Assembly: GCA_030647195.1 (NCBI GenBank)
Contig: JAUSKD010000006.1
Location: forward strand, 1-36,656
From: Candidatus Peribacter sp.
GTDB lineage: Bacteria > Patescibacteriota > Gracilibacteria > Peribacterales > Peribacteraceae
Reading direction: 5' to 3'
Length of the DNA stretch: 36,656 nt
The translations under genes were made by a program, and so were the position numbers. Below the pieces are notes generated by a model that did no database searches, was not told where the DNA came from, and saw only the letters and a list, made by a program, of their open reading frames with translations. Shown here in pieces: positions 1-7,383 of the stretch; within the stretch, counting starts at the first letter, position 1; every line of letters begins with the position of its first letter.

Positions 1-387
1 GATGAGCTGTTCCAATTGAAGGCGGCTTGCCGAGAGAGCCAGGTACGCCTGGGTGACATCTGCCTGTGCGCTCGTGTGATCGAGTTCCGCGATCACTTGT
101 CCTTTTTTGACAGAGTCCCCTTCTTTCACACTCACTTTTGCCACCGTTCCCTTTGTGTTGAATTTCAGCTGTTGCTCGTTGGCGAATGTGACTGTGCCTG
201 TGGCTTTGACGGACGTGACGATATTCCTCCGTTCCACGAGTGTCAGATCATTGGTCACGGTTGATGTCTCGCTGCTACCATTGGCGAAGACGAAGTAGCT
301 GCTTCCAAGTACAACCATGACGGCTATGCCCATGATGTAGCTGCGTATCCTGATGCCGTGTACGAATCCCTGCACGCGCTGCCACAC
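1..387 (-). CDS. HlyD/RND-type efflux periplasmic adaptor, N-terminal part (cut by window edge)
   Basis: This is the N-terminal portion of a membrane-fusion (adaptor) protein; the rest lies beyond base 1. The minus-strand translation shows a basic N-terminus, one membrane segment (IMGIAVMVVLGSSYFVFA), then the lipoyl/barrel-sandwich signature of this family: LVERRNIVTSVKATGTV, TKGTVAKVSVKEGDSVKKGQ and VIAELD, followed by the start of a helical hairpin (AQADVTQAYLALSASRLQLE). Family members link an inner-membrane transporter or ABC exporter to the outside. The start is uncertain: the frame is open upstream to a stop near base 561 and holds no ATG before 333, so a GTG at 385-387 was chosen. It follows the small membrane gene ending at 438 and probably shares its promoter at 837-869. 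A partner permease or ATPase is expected further along but is not visible. Confidence 0.8.
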   Translation of the reverse strand, partial: MWQRVQGFVHGIRIRSYIMGIAVMVVLGSSYFVFANGSSETSTVTNDLTLVERRNIVTSVKATGTVTFANEQQLKFNTKGTVAKVSVKEGDSVKKGQVIAELDHTSAQADVTQAYLALSASRLQLEQLI

Positions 388-437
388 ACGCCGTGAGCGC
401 GAGAGAGGGTTGATCGGAGCTTCGAGAGGCAGAGTAC

Positions 438-794
438 TTATGGACGTGTGGGGGGAGGCAGTGAAGAACCAGTGGTCGACAATGTTGAGCCGCTCCCCGG
501 GCGCTTCTGTCCTGTCAGGGGGAACGGAATACCGTGCTCTTCGGCAAGGTCGCGCAGATTCTTACCACTCTTCAATGCCGTGCGAAGTTCCTCCTCCGTC
601 ATGCCGAGCTGCTCCGCAATCCCCTTCATGTTCTGTCCCATTCCGACACGTTGTCCCTGTTGCTGCCCTGTCCGGCCGCGCTGGATGACGGGGCCTTCGG
701 GTGCCAAGAGTCGCATCACTCCCCCGAAGAGGAAGAGGATGATTGCGCCCGAGATGAGGCCGTAAACGAAGGAAGAAGGATGAAAGGTCTTCAT
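438..794 (-). CDS. small membrane protein with a short helical repeat, unknown function
   Basis: A 118-residue protein with one N-terminal membrane segment (about residues 10-30, VYGLISGAIILFLFGGVMRLL), a Gln/Gly-rich linker, then a helical module: IAEQLGMTEEELRTALKSGK followed by NLRDLAEEHGI. That module resembles the short repeats in YckD-like secreted proteins (an LGxxxxELxxALxxGKxLxxIAxExG pattern). The C-terminus is Pro/Ser/Thr-rich. It is the first gene of a minus-strand unit, with the efflux adaptor immediately downstream, and diverges from the two-component system. A consensus TATAAT lies about 43 bp upstream, preceded at exactly 10 bp by a tandem response-regulator box, so it is probably a target of the neighbouring regulator. 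Its function is not recognised; a role in envelope stress or transport is inferred from context only. Confidence 0.7.
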   Translation of the reverse strand: MKTFHPSSFVYGLISGAIILFLFGGVMRLLAPEGPVIQRGRTGQQQGQRVGMGQNMKGIAEQLGMTEEELRTALKSGKNLRDLAEEHGIPFPLTGQKRPGSGSTLSTTGSSLPPPTRP

Positions 795-836
795 AGAAGA
801 ATGTTGTCAATAATCTAAAATATTGTACCACAAACG

Positions 837-869
837 ATTATACTGTGTGATGGTTAAGAGGAGATTAAG
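837..869 (-). promoter_or_regulatory. PhoB-like tandem box and -10 for the minus-strand membrane/efflux operon
   Basis: Read on the minus strand: CTTAAT, 5 bp, CTTAAC (11-bp periodicity), then exactly 10 bp, then TATAAT. This is the layout of activator-dependent promoters of OmpR/PhoB-family regulators, where the tandem box replaces the -35 element. It faces the small membrane gene at 794. Confidence 0.7.
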
Positions 870-906
870 GCCTGGTAGAGCGAATGCATACGCATGTTGG
901 TGGCTT

Positions 907-939
907 CTTAATCTCTCCTTAATCTTGCTGATCTACCCT
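907..939 (+). promoter_or_regulatory. PhoB-like tandem box and -10 for the response-regulator operon
   Basis: CTTAAT, 5 bp, CTTAAT, then exactly 10 bp, then a weak -10 (TACCCT). It has the same architecture as 837-869 but the opposite orientation, placed to drive the response regulator at 972. This predicts autoregulation. Confidence 0.65.
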
Positions 940-971
940 CTTACCGTACTTCTTACACATTGCGCATTTTC

Positions 972-1634
972 ATGCACATCCTCCTCATCGAAGACCAGCA
1001 GAAGCTGGCAGACAACATCCGGCAATTCCTTACGCTGGAGCACTACGCCGTGACGGTCGCGCACGATGGAAAAGAGGGGTTTGAAAAAGCCATGACGCAG
1101 GAGGTTGATCTGCTCATCCTCGATATCAATCTGCCGGGCATGGATGGTTACCTCATCTGTTCCATGCTCCGGAAGCAGAAAAAAGACATGCCGATCCTCA
1201 TGCTCACCGCGCGGACCGGGCAGCAGGAGATTGTGCATGGGCTCAACTTGGGCGCGGATGACTACCTCGGCAAACCTTTTGACCTGGATGAGCTGCTTGC
1301 ACGCGTACGTGCGCTGCTCCGGAGGCAGACAACTGAAAAGCAGCCGCACCTGACCGTGCGGTCCATCGTGCTCGATACGAACACGCATGAGGTGACGAAG
1401 GAGGAGAAGAAAATAAATCTCTCTCCCAAGGAGTATGCCCTTTTCGAATTCCTGCTCAGGAACAAAGGCATCGTGCAGGAGCGTCCGCGCATCATCGAGC
1501 ACGTGTGGGGCGGGCGGGATGACCTGATGTTCTCGCAGACGGTGGATGTGCACGTGGCGTACCTGCGGCGTAAGCTGGGCAAAGACGTCATCGTGACCGT
1601 CCCAGGCAAGGGGTATCTGATTCCTGCCGATTGA
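972..1634 (+). CDS. OmpR/PhoB-family response regulator
   Basis: A 220-residue DNA-binding response regulator. The receiver domain (about 1-118) carries the acidic pair E7/D8, the phospho-acceptor D51 in LLILDINLPGMDG, the switch Thr T79 (MLTA) and K101 in GKPF. The C-terminal winged helix (about 125-220) contains LSPKEYALFEFLL and ends in TVDVHVAYLRRKLG and TVPGKGYL, typical of the OmpR/PhoB subfamily. ATG 972 begins the canonical MHILLIED; an in-frame TTG at 960 is a less likely start. There is no clear Shine-Dalgarno sequence. It lies 2 nt upstream of the kinase ATG, so the two are co-transcribed and probably translationally coupled. Its predicted recognition site, a CTTAA tandem with 11-bp spacing, occurs before itself, before the divergent membrane gene and before the secreted protein at 2909. 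Confidence 0.93.
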   Translation: MHILLIEDQQKLADNIRQFLTLEHYAVTVAHDGKEGFEKAMTQEVDLLILDINLPGMDGYLICSMLRKQKKDMPILMLTARTGQQEIVHGLNLGADDYLGKPFDLDELLARVRALLRRQTTEKQPHLTVRSIVLDTNTHEVTKEEKKINLSPKEYALFEFLLRNKGIVQERPRIIEHVWGGRDDLMFSQTVDVHVAYLRRKLGKDVIVTVPGKGYLIPAD

Positions 1635-1636
1635 CC

Positions 1637-2827
1637 ATGACGCACCACGCAGCGAATTTCCGGCGCATCTCTCTGCGCATTGCGCTGCAGTTCATGGGGT
1701 TCGTTTTTCTGCTGTTCATCGTCAACGGTTCGATTTTTCTCGCAGCCGATTTCGGCAATGTCCGGCGGATGGCCCGCGGCCGCCTTCTGCGCGATGCACA
1801 AATGGTTTTGAATCAGGCAGAGCAAGTCTTTCAGGGTGGCACACTCGCCCTTCCACCGCCCGTTGAGGAGCGCATGAGAATTTTGGATGCCGACGGTCAG
1901 GTGTTGCACGCGGGGTGGATCTTCTCTGACATCCCTTCATTCATGACGGAAGGCTACTCCACCATCGAAGTGCGCGAGGAGTCGTACACGGTGCTCACGA
2001 TTCCGCTCGAATCGGACAACCGCGTGTACGGCTTCGCGCAGGTGGCCGGCATGGAGCGTCAGCCGATGCGGGATCTTCCGCTGCGGTGGGGACTGTACTT
2101 CTTCGTCAGCATTCTGGTGTCGGCGCTCACGTTCTTTGTCGGCCTTTTCTTCGCCCGTCGCAGCCTCAAGCCTGCAGAGCAGATGATGGAGCGGCTCGAG
2201 CAGTTTACGCAGGATGCCAGCCACGAGCTGAAAACGCCCCTTGCCGCGCTCTCATCCTCGCTCGATCTCGCCATGAAAAACGGGAAGTACCGCGAAGGCA
2301 TCCAGTCGGCCAAGACGGATTTGAAGCAGGTGACGGTGCTCGTCGAACGGTTGCTCGAGCTCGCACGGCTGGACAAGTTCGTGCGCGAGGACGAACCCGT
2401 TGATCTAACGGCGCTCGTTGAAACTTCTGTCGAACGGTACCAGCCGATCGCGAAGGAAAAACACGTCACGATCGAGTGCACGCCTGATCAGGGTGTGACG
2501 GTGAACGGGGATGTGATTCTGATCCAGCAGGTTCTGGGCAATCTGATCACCAATGCCATCAAATTCAGCAAGTCGGCAGGCGGCCGGATCCATGTGCGCC
2601 TTTCGCCCAAATCACTTTCCGTCGAAGATGCCGGTGTCGGCATCGAAGCATCGGCCCTGCCGCACATCTTTGACCGCTTCTACCAGGTGGAGCAGTCGCG
2701 CGCGCTGGGAGGATTCGGCCTGGGTCTGGCGCTGGTGAAGCGCATCGTGGAGTTGCACGGCTGGACCATTTCGGCACGCAGCACCTTGGGCGAGGGCACC
2801 ACATTCACGGTGCACTTCGACGCGTAG
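1637..2827 (+). CDS. sensor histidine kinase
   Basis: A 396-residue membrane kinase paired with the regulator upstream. It has two membrane segments (about residues 13-36 and 145-170) enclosing a roughly 110-residue extracytoplasmic sensor region. No HAMP domain is evident: the second segment runs within about 30 residues into the H-box DASHELKTPL (phospho-acceptor His). Then come the N-box NLITNAIKFS, a G1 box with DAGVGIE, an F-box (FDRFYQ) and a G2 box GGFGLGLALVKRIVELHG, giving a complete HisKA plus HATPase_c catalytic core. ATG 1637 is preferred; a TTG at 1631 overlapping the regulator stop is possible. The sensed signal cannot be read from sequence; linkage to an efflux adaptor and a Met-rich secreted protein suggests metal or envelope stress, by inference. 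Confidence 0.93.
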   Translation: MTHHAANFRRISLRIALQFMGFVFLLFIVNGSIFLAADFGNVRRMARGRLLRDAQMVLNQAEQVFQGGTLALPPPVEERMRILDADGQVLHAGWIFSDIPSFMTEGYSTIEVREESYTVLTIPLESDNRVYGFAQVAGMERQPMRDLPLRWGLYFFVSILVSALTFFVGLFFARRSLKPAEQMMERLEQFTQDASHELKTPLAALSSSLDLAMKNGKYREGIQSAKTDLKQVTVLVERLLELARLDKFVREDEPVDLTALVETSVERYQPIAKEKHVTIECTPDQGVTVNGDVILIQQVLGNLITNAIKFSKSAGGRIHVRLSPKSLSVEDAGVGIEASALPHIFDRFYQVEQSRALGGFGLGLALVKRIVELHGWTISARSTLGEGTTFTVHFDA

Positions 2828-2843
2828 TCGCGTTCCCCGGTCC

Positions 2844-2876
2844 CTTAACGCTCTCTTAAGGCCTCTCCCCTACGAT
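2844..2876 (+). promoter_or_regulatory. PhoB-like tandem box and -10 for the Met/Gly-rich secreted protein
   Basis: CTTAAC, 5 bp, CTTAAG, then exactly 10 bp, then TACGAT. It matches the two boxes at 837-869 and 907-939 in sequence, 11-bp periodicity and distance to the -10. It lies in the gap after the kinase stop and serves the gene at 2909. Confidence 0.7.
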
Positions 2877-2908
2877 GGGCACATGTATTTCTTTTCCCAT
2901 GTTCTCGT

Positions 2909-3439
2909 ATGAAGAAATTTTCGTTCGGCACCATCATCGGCATCTCGTCACTCATCCTCGTACCGCTGCTCGCGTCGGCAGCATCGGCCTCTTCCGTGGG
3001 TGCAGAAAAGCCCGCGCGCGAGCGCCCCATCCCCTCGCAGGAATGCCTGCAGGCGCAGGTCGCTATGCAGGACCTCATGTCCTCGACCATGGAGCAAACG
3101 CAGGCCGCTCGCACGGCAGCCATGCAGGCTCACCGCGATGCGCTCACCGCTGCTGCGAAGATCGCGGATGACACGCAGCGTCAGGAGGCTCTGACGCAGG
3201 CACATGAGGCGTTCCGCACGGCCATGGAGAATTTCAGACCAGCGGAGTCCGATGCATTCACGGAAGCCCGGGACGCCGTGCGCACTGCGTGCGGAGACGC
3301 GGGTGGACGGGGCATGGGCTTGGGAATGGGTATGGGTATGGGAGGCGGATTTGGCGTCGGACACACGATGGGCGGCGGCAAGGGCATGGGCCGCGGCATG
3401 CATCAGGGCTGTCAGCAGTCATCTGCAGCCCAGCAGTAA
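2909..3439 (+). CDS. secreted helical protein with Met/Gly-rich tail (Spy/CpxP-like in style)
   Basis: A 176-residue exported protein. A signal peptide (MKKFSFGTIIGISSLILVPLLASA) precedes a strongly helical, Ala/Gln/Glu-rich middle (about 45-125). The C-terminal tail (about 131-165) consists of repeated Gly-Met pairs with His residues (GMGLGMGMGMGGG, HTMGGGKGMGRGMH). Three Cys residues are present (in QECLQ, TACGD and QGCQQ). Met/His-rich tails bind soft metals such as copper or silver in other proteins, and small helical periplasmic proteins of the Spy/CpxP type report envelope stress, but no specific family is claimed. It lies just downstream of the two-component genes behind its own predicted regulator box and is closed by a terminator at 3472-3493, so it is likely a monocistronic target of that system. 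Confidence 0.75.
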   Translation: MKKFSFGTIIGISSLILVPLLASAASASSVGAEKPARERPIPSQECLQAQVAMQDLMSSTMEQTQAARTAAMQAHRDALTAAAKIADDTQRQEALTQAHEAFRTAMENFRPAESDAFTEARDAVRTACGDAGGRGMGLGMGMGMGGGFGVGHTMGGGKGMGRGMHQGCQQSSAAQQ

Positions 3440-3471
3440 AATCACTCTTGATGGAAGAGAGAGTAGAAGAG

Positions 3472-3493
3472 GCCGCCCACGAGGCGGCTTTTT
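3472..3493 (+). terminator. rho-independent terminator after the secreted protein
   Basis: GCCGCC and GGCGGC arms around a 5-nt loop, followed by TTTTT. Confidence 0.8.
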
Positions 3494-3552
3494 CTTTGGC
3501 AAAGCTTTGGGCAGGGGGGATCCCGGGAGTGGTATTGGTCCCACATTACCCG

Positions 3553-3558
3553 TATGAT
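3553..3558 (+). promoter_or_regulatory. possible -10 element of purT
   Basis: TATGAT lies 14 bp before the purT ATG, which would give a leader of under 10 nt. No good -35 or Shine-Dalgarno sequence is visible. Confidence 0.35.
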
Positions 3559-3572
3559 TCCGGTACTGTCCT

Positions 3573-4751
3573 ATGTTGAAAAAAATCATCCTGCTTGGTT
3601 CCGGCGAGCTCGGAAAAGAGCTCACGATCGCTTTGAAGCGCCTCGGGCAGACGGTCATTGCGGTCGATAGCTACGACGGGGCGCCGGCCATGCAGGTGGC
3701 CGATGGCAGAGAGGTCATCAGTATGCTGGATGGCGACGCGCTCGATCGCGTCATTGCGAAGCACGCTCCGGATATCATCATCCCCGAGATCGAGGCGATC
3801 CGCACCGAGCGGCTGTACGAACACGAGAAGCGAGGGGTCCATGTGGTGCCCAGTGCGCGGGCGGTGAATTTCACCATGAACCGCAAGGCGATCCGGGAGC
3901 TGGCAGCCAAGGAACTGAAACTCAAGACCGCGCAGTACGCCTATGCGACCACACCCGAAGAATTCCGCGCGGCAGTGACACAGATGGGTTTTCCCTGCGT
4001 CGTGAAACCGCTCATGTCCTCGTCCGGAAAGGGGCAATCGGTCGTGAAGGCGGAGAGCGATATCGAGAAGGCGTGGGAGTACGCGGTCACGAAGGGGCGT
4101 GGGGGCCTGCAGGAGGTCATCGTGGAGGAATTCATCCGCTTCGAGACCGAGATCACGCTGCTCACCGTGACGCAGAAGAACGGAAAGACGCTCTTCTGTC
4201 CGCCGATCGGCCACCGGCAGGAACGCGGCGACTACATGGAGAGCTGGGAGCCGGCCGCGATCAGCGCGGCACATCTCGCAGAGGCGCAGAAGATGGCTGA
4301 TGCTGTCACCAGGGCCCTCACGGGGGCGGGAATCTGGGGCGTCGAATTCTTCCTGTCTGACAAAGAGGGCGTGTACTTCTCGGAGCTCTCGCCGCGTCCG
4401 CACGACACCGGCATGGTGACGCTCTCGGGGAGCCAGAATTTTACGGAGTTCGAGCTCCATGCGCGCGCCGTTCTCGGCCTTCCGATTTCGGAGATTACGC
4501 TGGAACGTTTGGGAGCGAGCGCCGTGATTCTGGCGACGAAGGAAAGCAAGACGATCAGGGACTATGCCGGCCTGGAGCAGGCGCTTTCGATTCCCAAAAG
4601 CGATGTGAGGATCTTCGGCAAGCCCTTCACCCGCGTCCACCGGAGGATGGGGGTAGCTTTGGCCCACGACGATCTGAAGACAGGTTCCATCGAGGAACTG
4701 CGCAAGAGGGCCAAAGAAATAGCGGACTGCGTTACGGTGGTCACGGATTGA
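3573..4751 (+). CDS. purT: formate-dependent phosphoribosylglycinamide formyltransferase (PurT)
   Basis: A 392-residue ATP-grasp enzyme that makes formyl-GAR from GAR, formate and ATP in purine synthesis, without folate. The length equals that of E. coli PurT. Visible features are the N-terminal pre-ATP-grasp motif ([20 protein letters not shown] and [15 protein letters not shown]), the ATP-grasp region ([17 protein letters not shown], then [18 protein letters not shown]), and the metal/substrate region [30 protein letters not shown], all diagnostic of PurT rather than PurK. The gene stands alone; no other purine gene is in the window, so it may serve salvage-linked or partial purine synthesis. 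No Shine-Dalgarno sequence precedes the ATG. The stop overlaps a possible TTG start of the next gene. Confidence 0.95.
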   Translation: MLKKIILLGSGELGKELTIALKRLGQTVIAVDSYDGAPAMQVADGREVISMLDGDALDRVIAKHAPDIIIPEIEAIRTERLYEHEKRGVHVVPSARAVNFTMNRKAIRELAAKELKLKTAQYAYATTPEEFRAAVTQMGFPCVVKPLMSSSGKGQSVVKAESDIEKAWEYAVTKGRGGLQEVIVEEFIRFETEITLLTVTQKNGKTLFCPPIGHRQERGDYMESWEPAAISAAHLAEAQKMADAVTRALTGAGIWGVEFFLSDKEGVYFSELSPRPHDTGMVTLSGSQNFTEFELHARAVLGLPISEITLERLGASAVILATKESKTIRDYAGLEQALSIPKSDVRIFGKPFTRVHRRMGVALAHDDLKTGSIEELRKRAKEIADCVTVVTD

Positions 4752-4816
4752 CGGGTATCTCTACACTTCGGACTTTCGCTTGGACTCCATATGCAAACAC
4801 TTGCAGACTATGTGGT

Positions 4817-5113
4817 ATGAGTGCCATGCGTGCATGCAACGCGCAGGATCTGTATCTGCTCATGGAGCACTTGGACAGAAGCGTGATTGTCCTTTCGCCC
4901 CATGCTGCGGCCGTCTTTCGCGAGAGGATGCAGCAGGTCCTCGGCACCTCTCAGCGCATCGGACTGGCCAATTCCCCCTGCGGATTCTTTTCAGGCGAAA
5001 CCGTGGAAGAAATCGTGCGGCAGGCGACGGAGGTTTTTCGTTCTCTCCACCTGCCGGTCACCGTCGAACAACATTCGTCCCACTGGAGCGTGTATGTGGA
5101 TGTTCCTCAGTGA
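4817..5113 (+). CDS. small hypothetical protein
   Basis: An unrecognised 98-residue protein from ATG 4817 (MSAMRACNAQDLYLLMEH). The frame extends back to a TTG at 4748 overlapping the purT stop, which would give 121 residues and translational coupling. The sequence reads as a compact alpha/beta domain: helix (DLYLLMEHLD), strand (SVIVLS), helix (AAAVFRERMQQVL), a helix around EEIVRQATEVFRSL, and a final strand SHWSVYVDV. There is no membrane segment or signal peptide. It probably shares the purT transcript and ends before the hairpin at 5193-5228. No family is recognised. Confidence 0.55.
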   Translation: MSAMRACNAQDLYLLMEHLDRSVIVLSPHAAAVFRERMQQVLGTSQRIGLANSPCGFFSGETVEEIVRQATEVFRSLHLPVTVEQHSSHWSVYVDVPQ

Positions 5114-5192
5114 GTGGCGGGACACTCCGAACGTGATGCGAATATTTCTCGAAGCCTTTTCGACGCATGGTGAAACGGTTGCCAGAACGAAA

Positions 5193-5228
5193 ACTCCCCC
5201 CGGTCGGCAATTGCCAGTTGGGGGGAGT
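5193..5228 (-). terminator. terminator of the FGGY kinase gene (possibly bidirectional)
   Basis: Perfect arms ACTCCCCCC (5193-5201) and GGGGGGAGT (5220-5228) enclose a smaller palindrome GGCAATTGCC. On the minus strand the hairpin is followed by TTTTCG, so it terminates the kinase. It may also stop purT-side transcripts. Confidence 0.75.
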
Positions 5229-5256
5229 CAATTCTCTGAGAACGATTGGCTGAGAC

Positions 5257-6774
5257 TCAGACCGGGAATCGCTTGGCAAATTCCGCGGCGAGCTGCCTGT
5301 AGAAGTAGGCCCGTTGGGGATCGGGATCGATCCTCGTGCCGGTGGGGCAGAGGTTCGAGGCGACGATGCCCAGGGCCCGTCCTGTGGCCTGCGTCATGCT
5401 CCAGATGGCCGAGCCGTATGCGACGCGGTTCACTTCGGGCGCCACCGAAACGGGGCAGCCCCAGATGTCCGCGGCCATCTTCGCCACGCCGGGTTTTGCG
5501 AACCCACCCGTGGCAACGATGTATGGCGGCTTCCCGAGGAACGCCACGCGACGATGGATATCCGTGAGAATCGAGCGCGTGAGGGCCGCGGCGATGTTCG
5601 CGCCTCCGGCGAAGTAGAGAATCTGATCACGGTCGTCGACAAACACGCACTCCGTTGGATCCGTCCACTGGGGATTGTCCACGCTCCTATTGAAGACATC
5701 CCAGGAAAGCCTGCTCGCCTCCATCACCCTCTGGACAAGCTTGCCGCACTTATCCGTCACGTACATGCCCATGTATGCATCCTTGCCGTTGCGAAGCACG
5801 TGGCAGGCGTACGTGGGATCATAGGTGGCGGCGTCCAAGTCCTGGTAGAACGTTCCTGAGCTACCGAGACTCAGTTTCACGCCGCCCGCCGTCAAGTCGG
5901 CAGCGATGTTGTCGCCGAACCCCATGTGGACGATGAGTTCGGGGGAGAGGGCGTGGCGCTCCACCCAGTACCTCCACAGACGGCCCAGTTCGGCTCCTGC
6001 GGGAATGATCTTCGGGAGGCGCGAGCCGAGTCCCTTCGGATAGCACTGTCGTAGAAGCATCTTGCTCCACTGCCTGCGTCGCAGATTCATCCCGAGCGTC
6101 ATGCTCGCCTCATCCTCTCCGATACCCTGTCGCTGACCGGTGAGGAACGTGGCGCAGATGGAGGCCAACACATTGAATTCCTCCGTCTGCAGGAACGCGT
6201 CCGAATCCTCCTCGTGCAGACGCGTGGCTTGGGGAACGAGGAACCGGTGCGACACCTGCGGAGCCGATCCAGTGATCTGGGCATACCGGGCGGCGGGCAG
6301 GAAACGCAAAAACTTCTGGCACACCGCCTCGGAGGACGTATCCATCCAGCTCGTCGCCATGGGGGTGGAGAAGAGGCCATCCACCACATCAGATAGCAGA
6401 CGACGGGGATCGCTTCCCACGTCCTGCAGGCTGATGCCCTTCGGACGGCGTTTCCACGCTCCCATGCCATGCTGCTGGAGGCTATAGACCATCCTCCTCC
6501 AGTGCTTGCGGTCGTACCCCTTCGCCTCAATTTCTCTCGTGACCGCATCGAACGAGACGTCGATGCCATCCGTGAGGAGGCCGTACGGGATCCGCACCGC
6601 ACCGCCGTCCCCGCGGATGAAGCCGCCTTCCTGGAGCCTGTATTTGGCTCCGAAGGCTTCTTTCAGACTGATCGTCACGTCCGCTACCACCTCTCCGGTA
6701 GCCGCGTTCACGACGACGGTCTGTACTTTGTCCGTCGAGGAATCTGTCCCCGACACCAGGATCGGTTCGCTCAT
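5257..6774 (-). CDS. FGGY-family carbohydrate kinase (xylulokinase-like)
   Basis: A 505-residue sugar kinase of the actin-like ATPase (FGGY) superfamily, the usual length for xylulokinases. The N-terminal phosphate-binding segment is seen as VSGTDSSTDKVQTVVVN, a region around MVYSLQQHGMGAW takes the place of the xylulokinase SGQMHG motif, and the C-terminal FGGY domain has YIVATGGFAKPGVAKMAADIWGCPVSV followed by AYGSAIWS. Substrate is probably a ketopentose such as xylulose, but this is inferred. The start is set at ATG 6774 (MSEPILVSG) because AAGGAG lies 9 nt upstream; the frame is open further upstream without coding character. The leader contains several perfect inverted repeats (6799-6959). 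It is convergent with the purT unit and ends at a strong terminator. No isomerase or transporter partner is adjacent. Confidence 0.85.
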   Translation of the reverse strand: MSEPILVSGTDSSTDKVQTVVVNAATGEVVADVTISLKEAFGAKYRLQEGGFIRGDGGAVRIPYGLLTDGIDVSFDAVTREIEAKGYDRKHWRRMVYSLQQHGMGAWKRRPKGISLQDVGSDPRRLLSDVVDGLFSTPMATSWMDTSSEAVCQKFLRFLPAARYAQITGSAPQVSHRFLVPQATRLHEEDSDAFLQTEEFNVLASICATFLTGQRQGIGEDEASMTLGMNLRRRQWSKMLLRQCYPKGLGSRLPKIIPAGAELGRLWRYWVERHALSPELIVHMGFGDNIAADLTAGGVKLSLGSSGTFYQDLDAATYDPTYACHVLRNGKDAYMGMYVTDKCGKLVQRVMEASRLSWDVFNRSVDNPQWTDPTECVFVDDRDQILYFAGGANIAAALTRSILTDIHRRVAFLGKPPYIVATGGFAKPGVAKMAADIWGCPVSVAPEVNRVAYGSAIWSMTQATGRALGIVASNLCPTGTRIDPDPQRAYFYRQLAAEFAKRFPV

Positions 6775-6798
6775 GATGAGCATCTCCTTGAAACAACT

Positions 6799-6959
6799 GT
6801 GACATGTCACTCCGCGAACGCACCATGCGTTCGCCATCCACTGCGTTTCGCGACACGCAGCGACGGAGTCAGGAAAATCTGAACCCATCGCTGCGGTCGC
6901 AAAAAATATAATCTCAGCCGTTGCTCTCAAAGAACGGCCTAGATTCAGTTCGAATCTAG
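6799..6959 (-). promoter_or_regulatory. structured leader of the sugar kinase
   Basis: Three perfect inverted repeats lie upstream of the kinase Shine-Dalgarno: the 12-bp palindrome GTGACATGTCAC at 6799-6810, a 9-bp-stem hairpin GCGAACGCA/TGCGTTCGC at 6814-6834, and an 8-bp-stem hairpin CTAGATTC/GAATCTAG at 6939-6959. A TATATT on the minus strand near 6905 is a possible -10. The palindrome next to the Shine-Dalgarno could be an operator or an RNA element. Confidence 0.45.
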
Positions 6960-7036
6960 CTTGTCATTTTACAATAAATCCCATGTATAGCAATTTCTTC
7001 GCAAGCCACACTGCGAGTCAATGTATTGATGAATGC

Positions 7037-7114
7037 TGGCGGGGCTGACGGGACTCGAACCCGCGACCTTCCGCGTGACAGGCGGACGCTCTAAACCAGC
7101 TGAGCTACAACCCC
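7037..7114 (-). tRNA. tRNA-Asp (GTC), CCA encoded
   Basis: The reverse complement folds as a standard tRNA: acceptor GGGGTTG/CAGCCCC, D-arm GCTC...GAGC, anticodon stem TCCGC/GCGGA with loop CTGTCAC (anticodon GTC), TTCGAGT T-loop with GCGGG/CCCGT stem, discriminator G and an encoded CCA (complement TGG at 7037-7039). Its first 10 nt overlap the 3' end of the GIY-YIG gene, whose TAG stop is the tRNA's own TAG at positions 8-10. Confidence 0.96.
7097..7107 (-). repeat. direct repeat copy in tRNA-Asp (partner at 7384-7394)
   Basis: TAGCTCAGCTG on the minus strand is identical at 7384-7394. Both copies are preceded by GGGGTTG, but in the outer copy that heptamer is displaced by a 35-bp palindrome. 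The pair brackets the GIY-YIG gene. Confidence 0.75.
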
Positions 7115-7365
7115 ATGGATCGCTTCCGGAAACGTCTTCCGGCTGCCGACTTAAGGTACGTTTCTCTGCGTCTTGCTGCAAGCCTATCCGGGAACCTTTC
7201 TACGACAAGAAGTTGCCATGGACGGCCATTCTTGGTTGATCTCACCTGGCCCGCATTGTGCTCTCGCAGTCTTCGTTCCGGGTTGCTCGATAAACCAACA
7301 TACTGTTGGTGTTTTTTGCCACTCAGAAGAACATACACATAATACTGACGCTCCTTACTGCGCAT
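7105..7365 (-). CDS. GIY-YIG domain nuclease (UPF0213/YhbQ-like)
   Basis: An 86-residue single-domain GIY-YIG protein. The motif pair appears as YYVYVLLSG and QYVGLSSNPERRLREHN, the catalytic Arg lies in ERRLREHN, and the conserved Glu is in RRRETYLKSAAGRRF. This small family is widespread and common in CPR genomes; the members' biological role is mostly unknown. The gene is flanked by tRNA-Asp 5'-end sequence on both sides. It starts just inside the region after the broken copy and ends inside the intact tRNA, which supplies its TAG stop. This suggests insertion at the tRNA with regeneration of the tRNA 5' end. It is on the same strand as, and upstream of, the tRNA, so tRNA transcription may pass through it. 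Confidence 0.85.
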   Translation of the reverse strand: MRSKERQYYVYVLLSGKKHQQYVGLSSNPERRLREHNAGQVRSTKNGRPWQLLVVERFPDRLAARRRETYLKSAAGRRFRKRSMGL

Positions 7366-7383
7366 GATGAGTCAGAGAAATAA

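Noticed and set aside
3546-4667. 373-residue minus-strand frame opposite purT
   Set aside because: It is the mirror of a well-conserved gene, rich in His/Arg/Asp with no recognisable motif.
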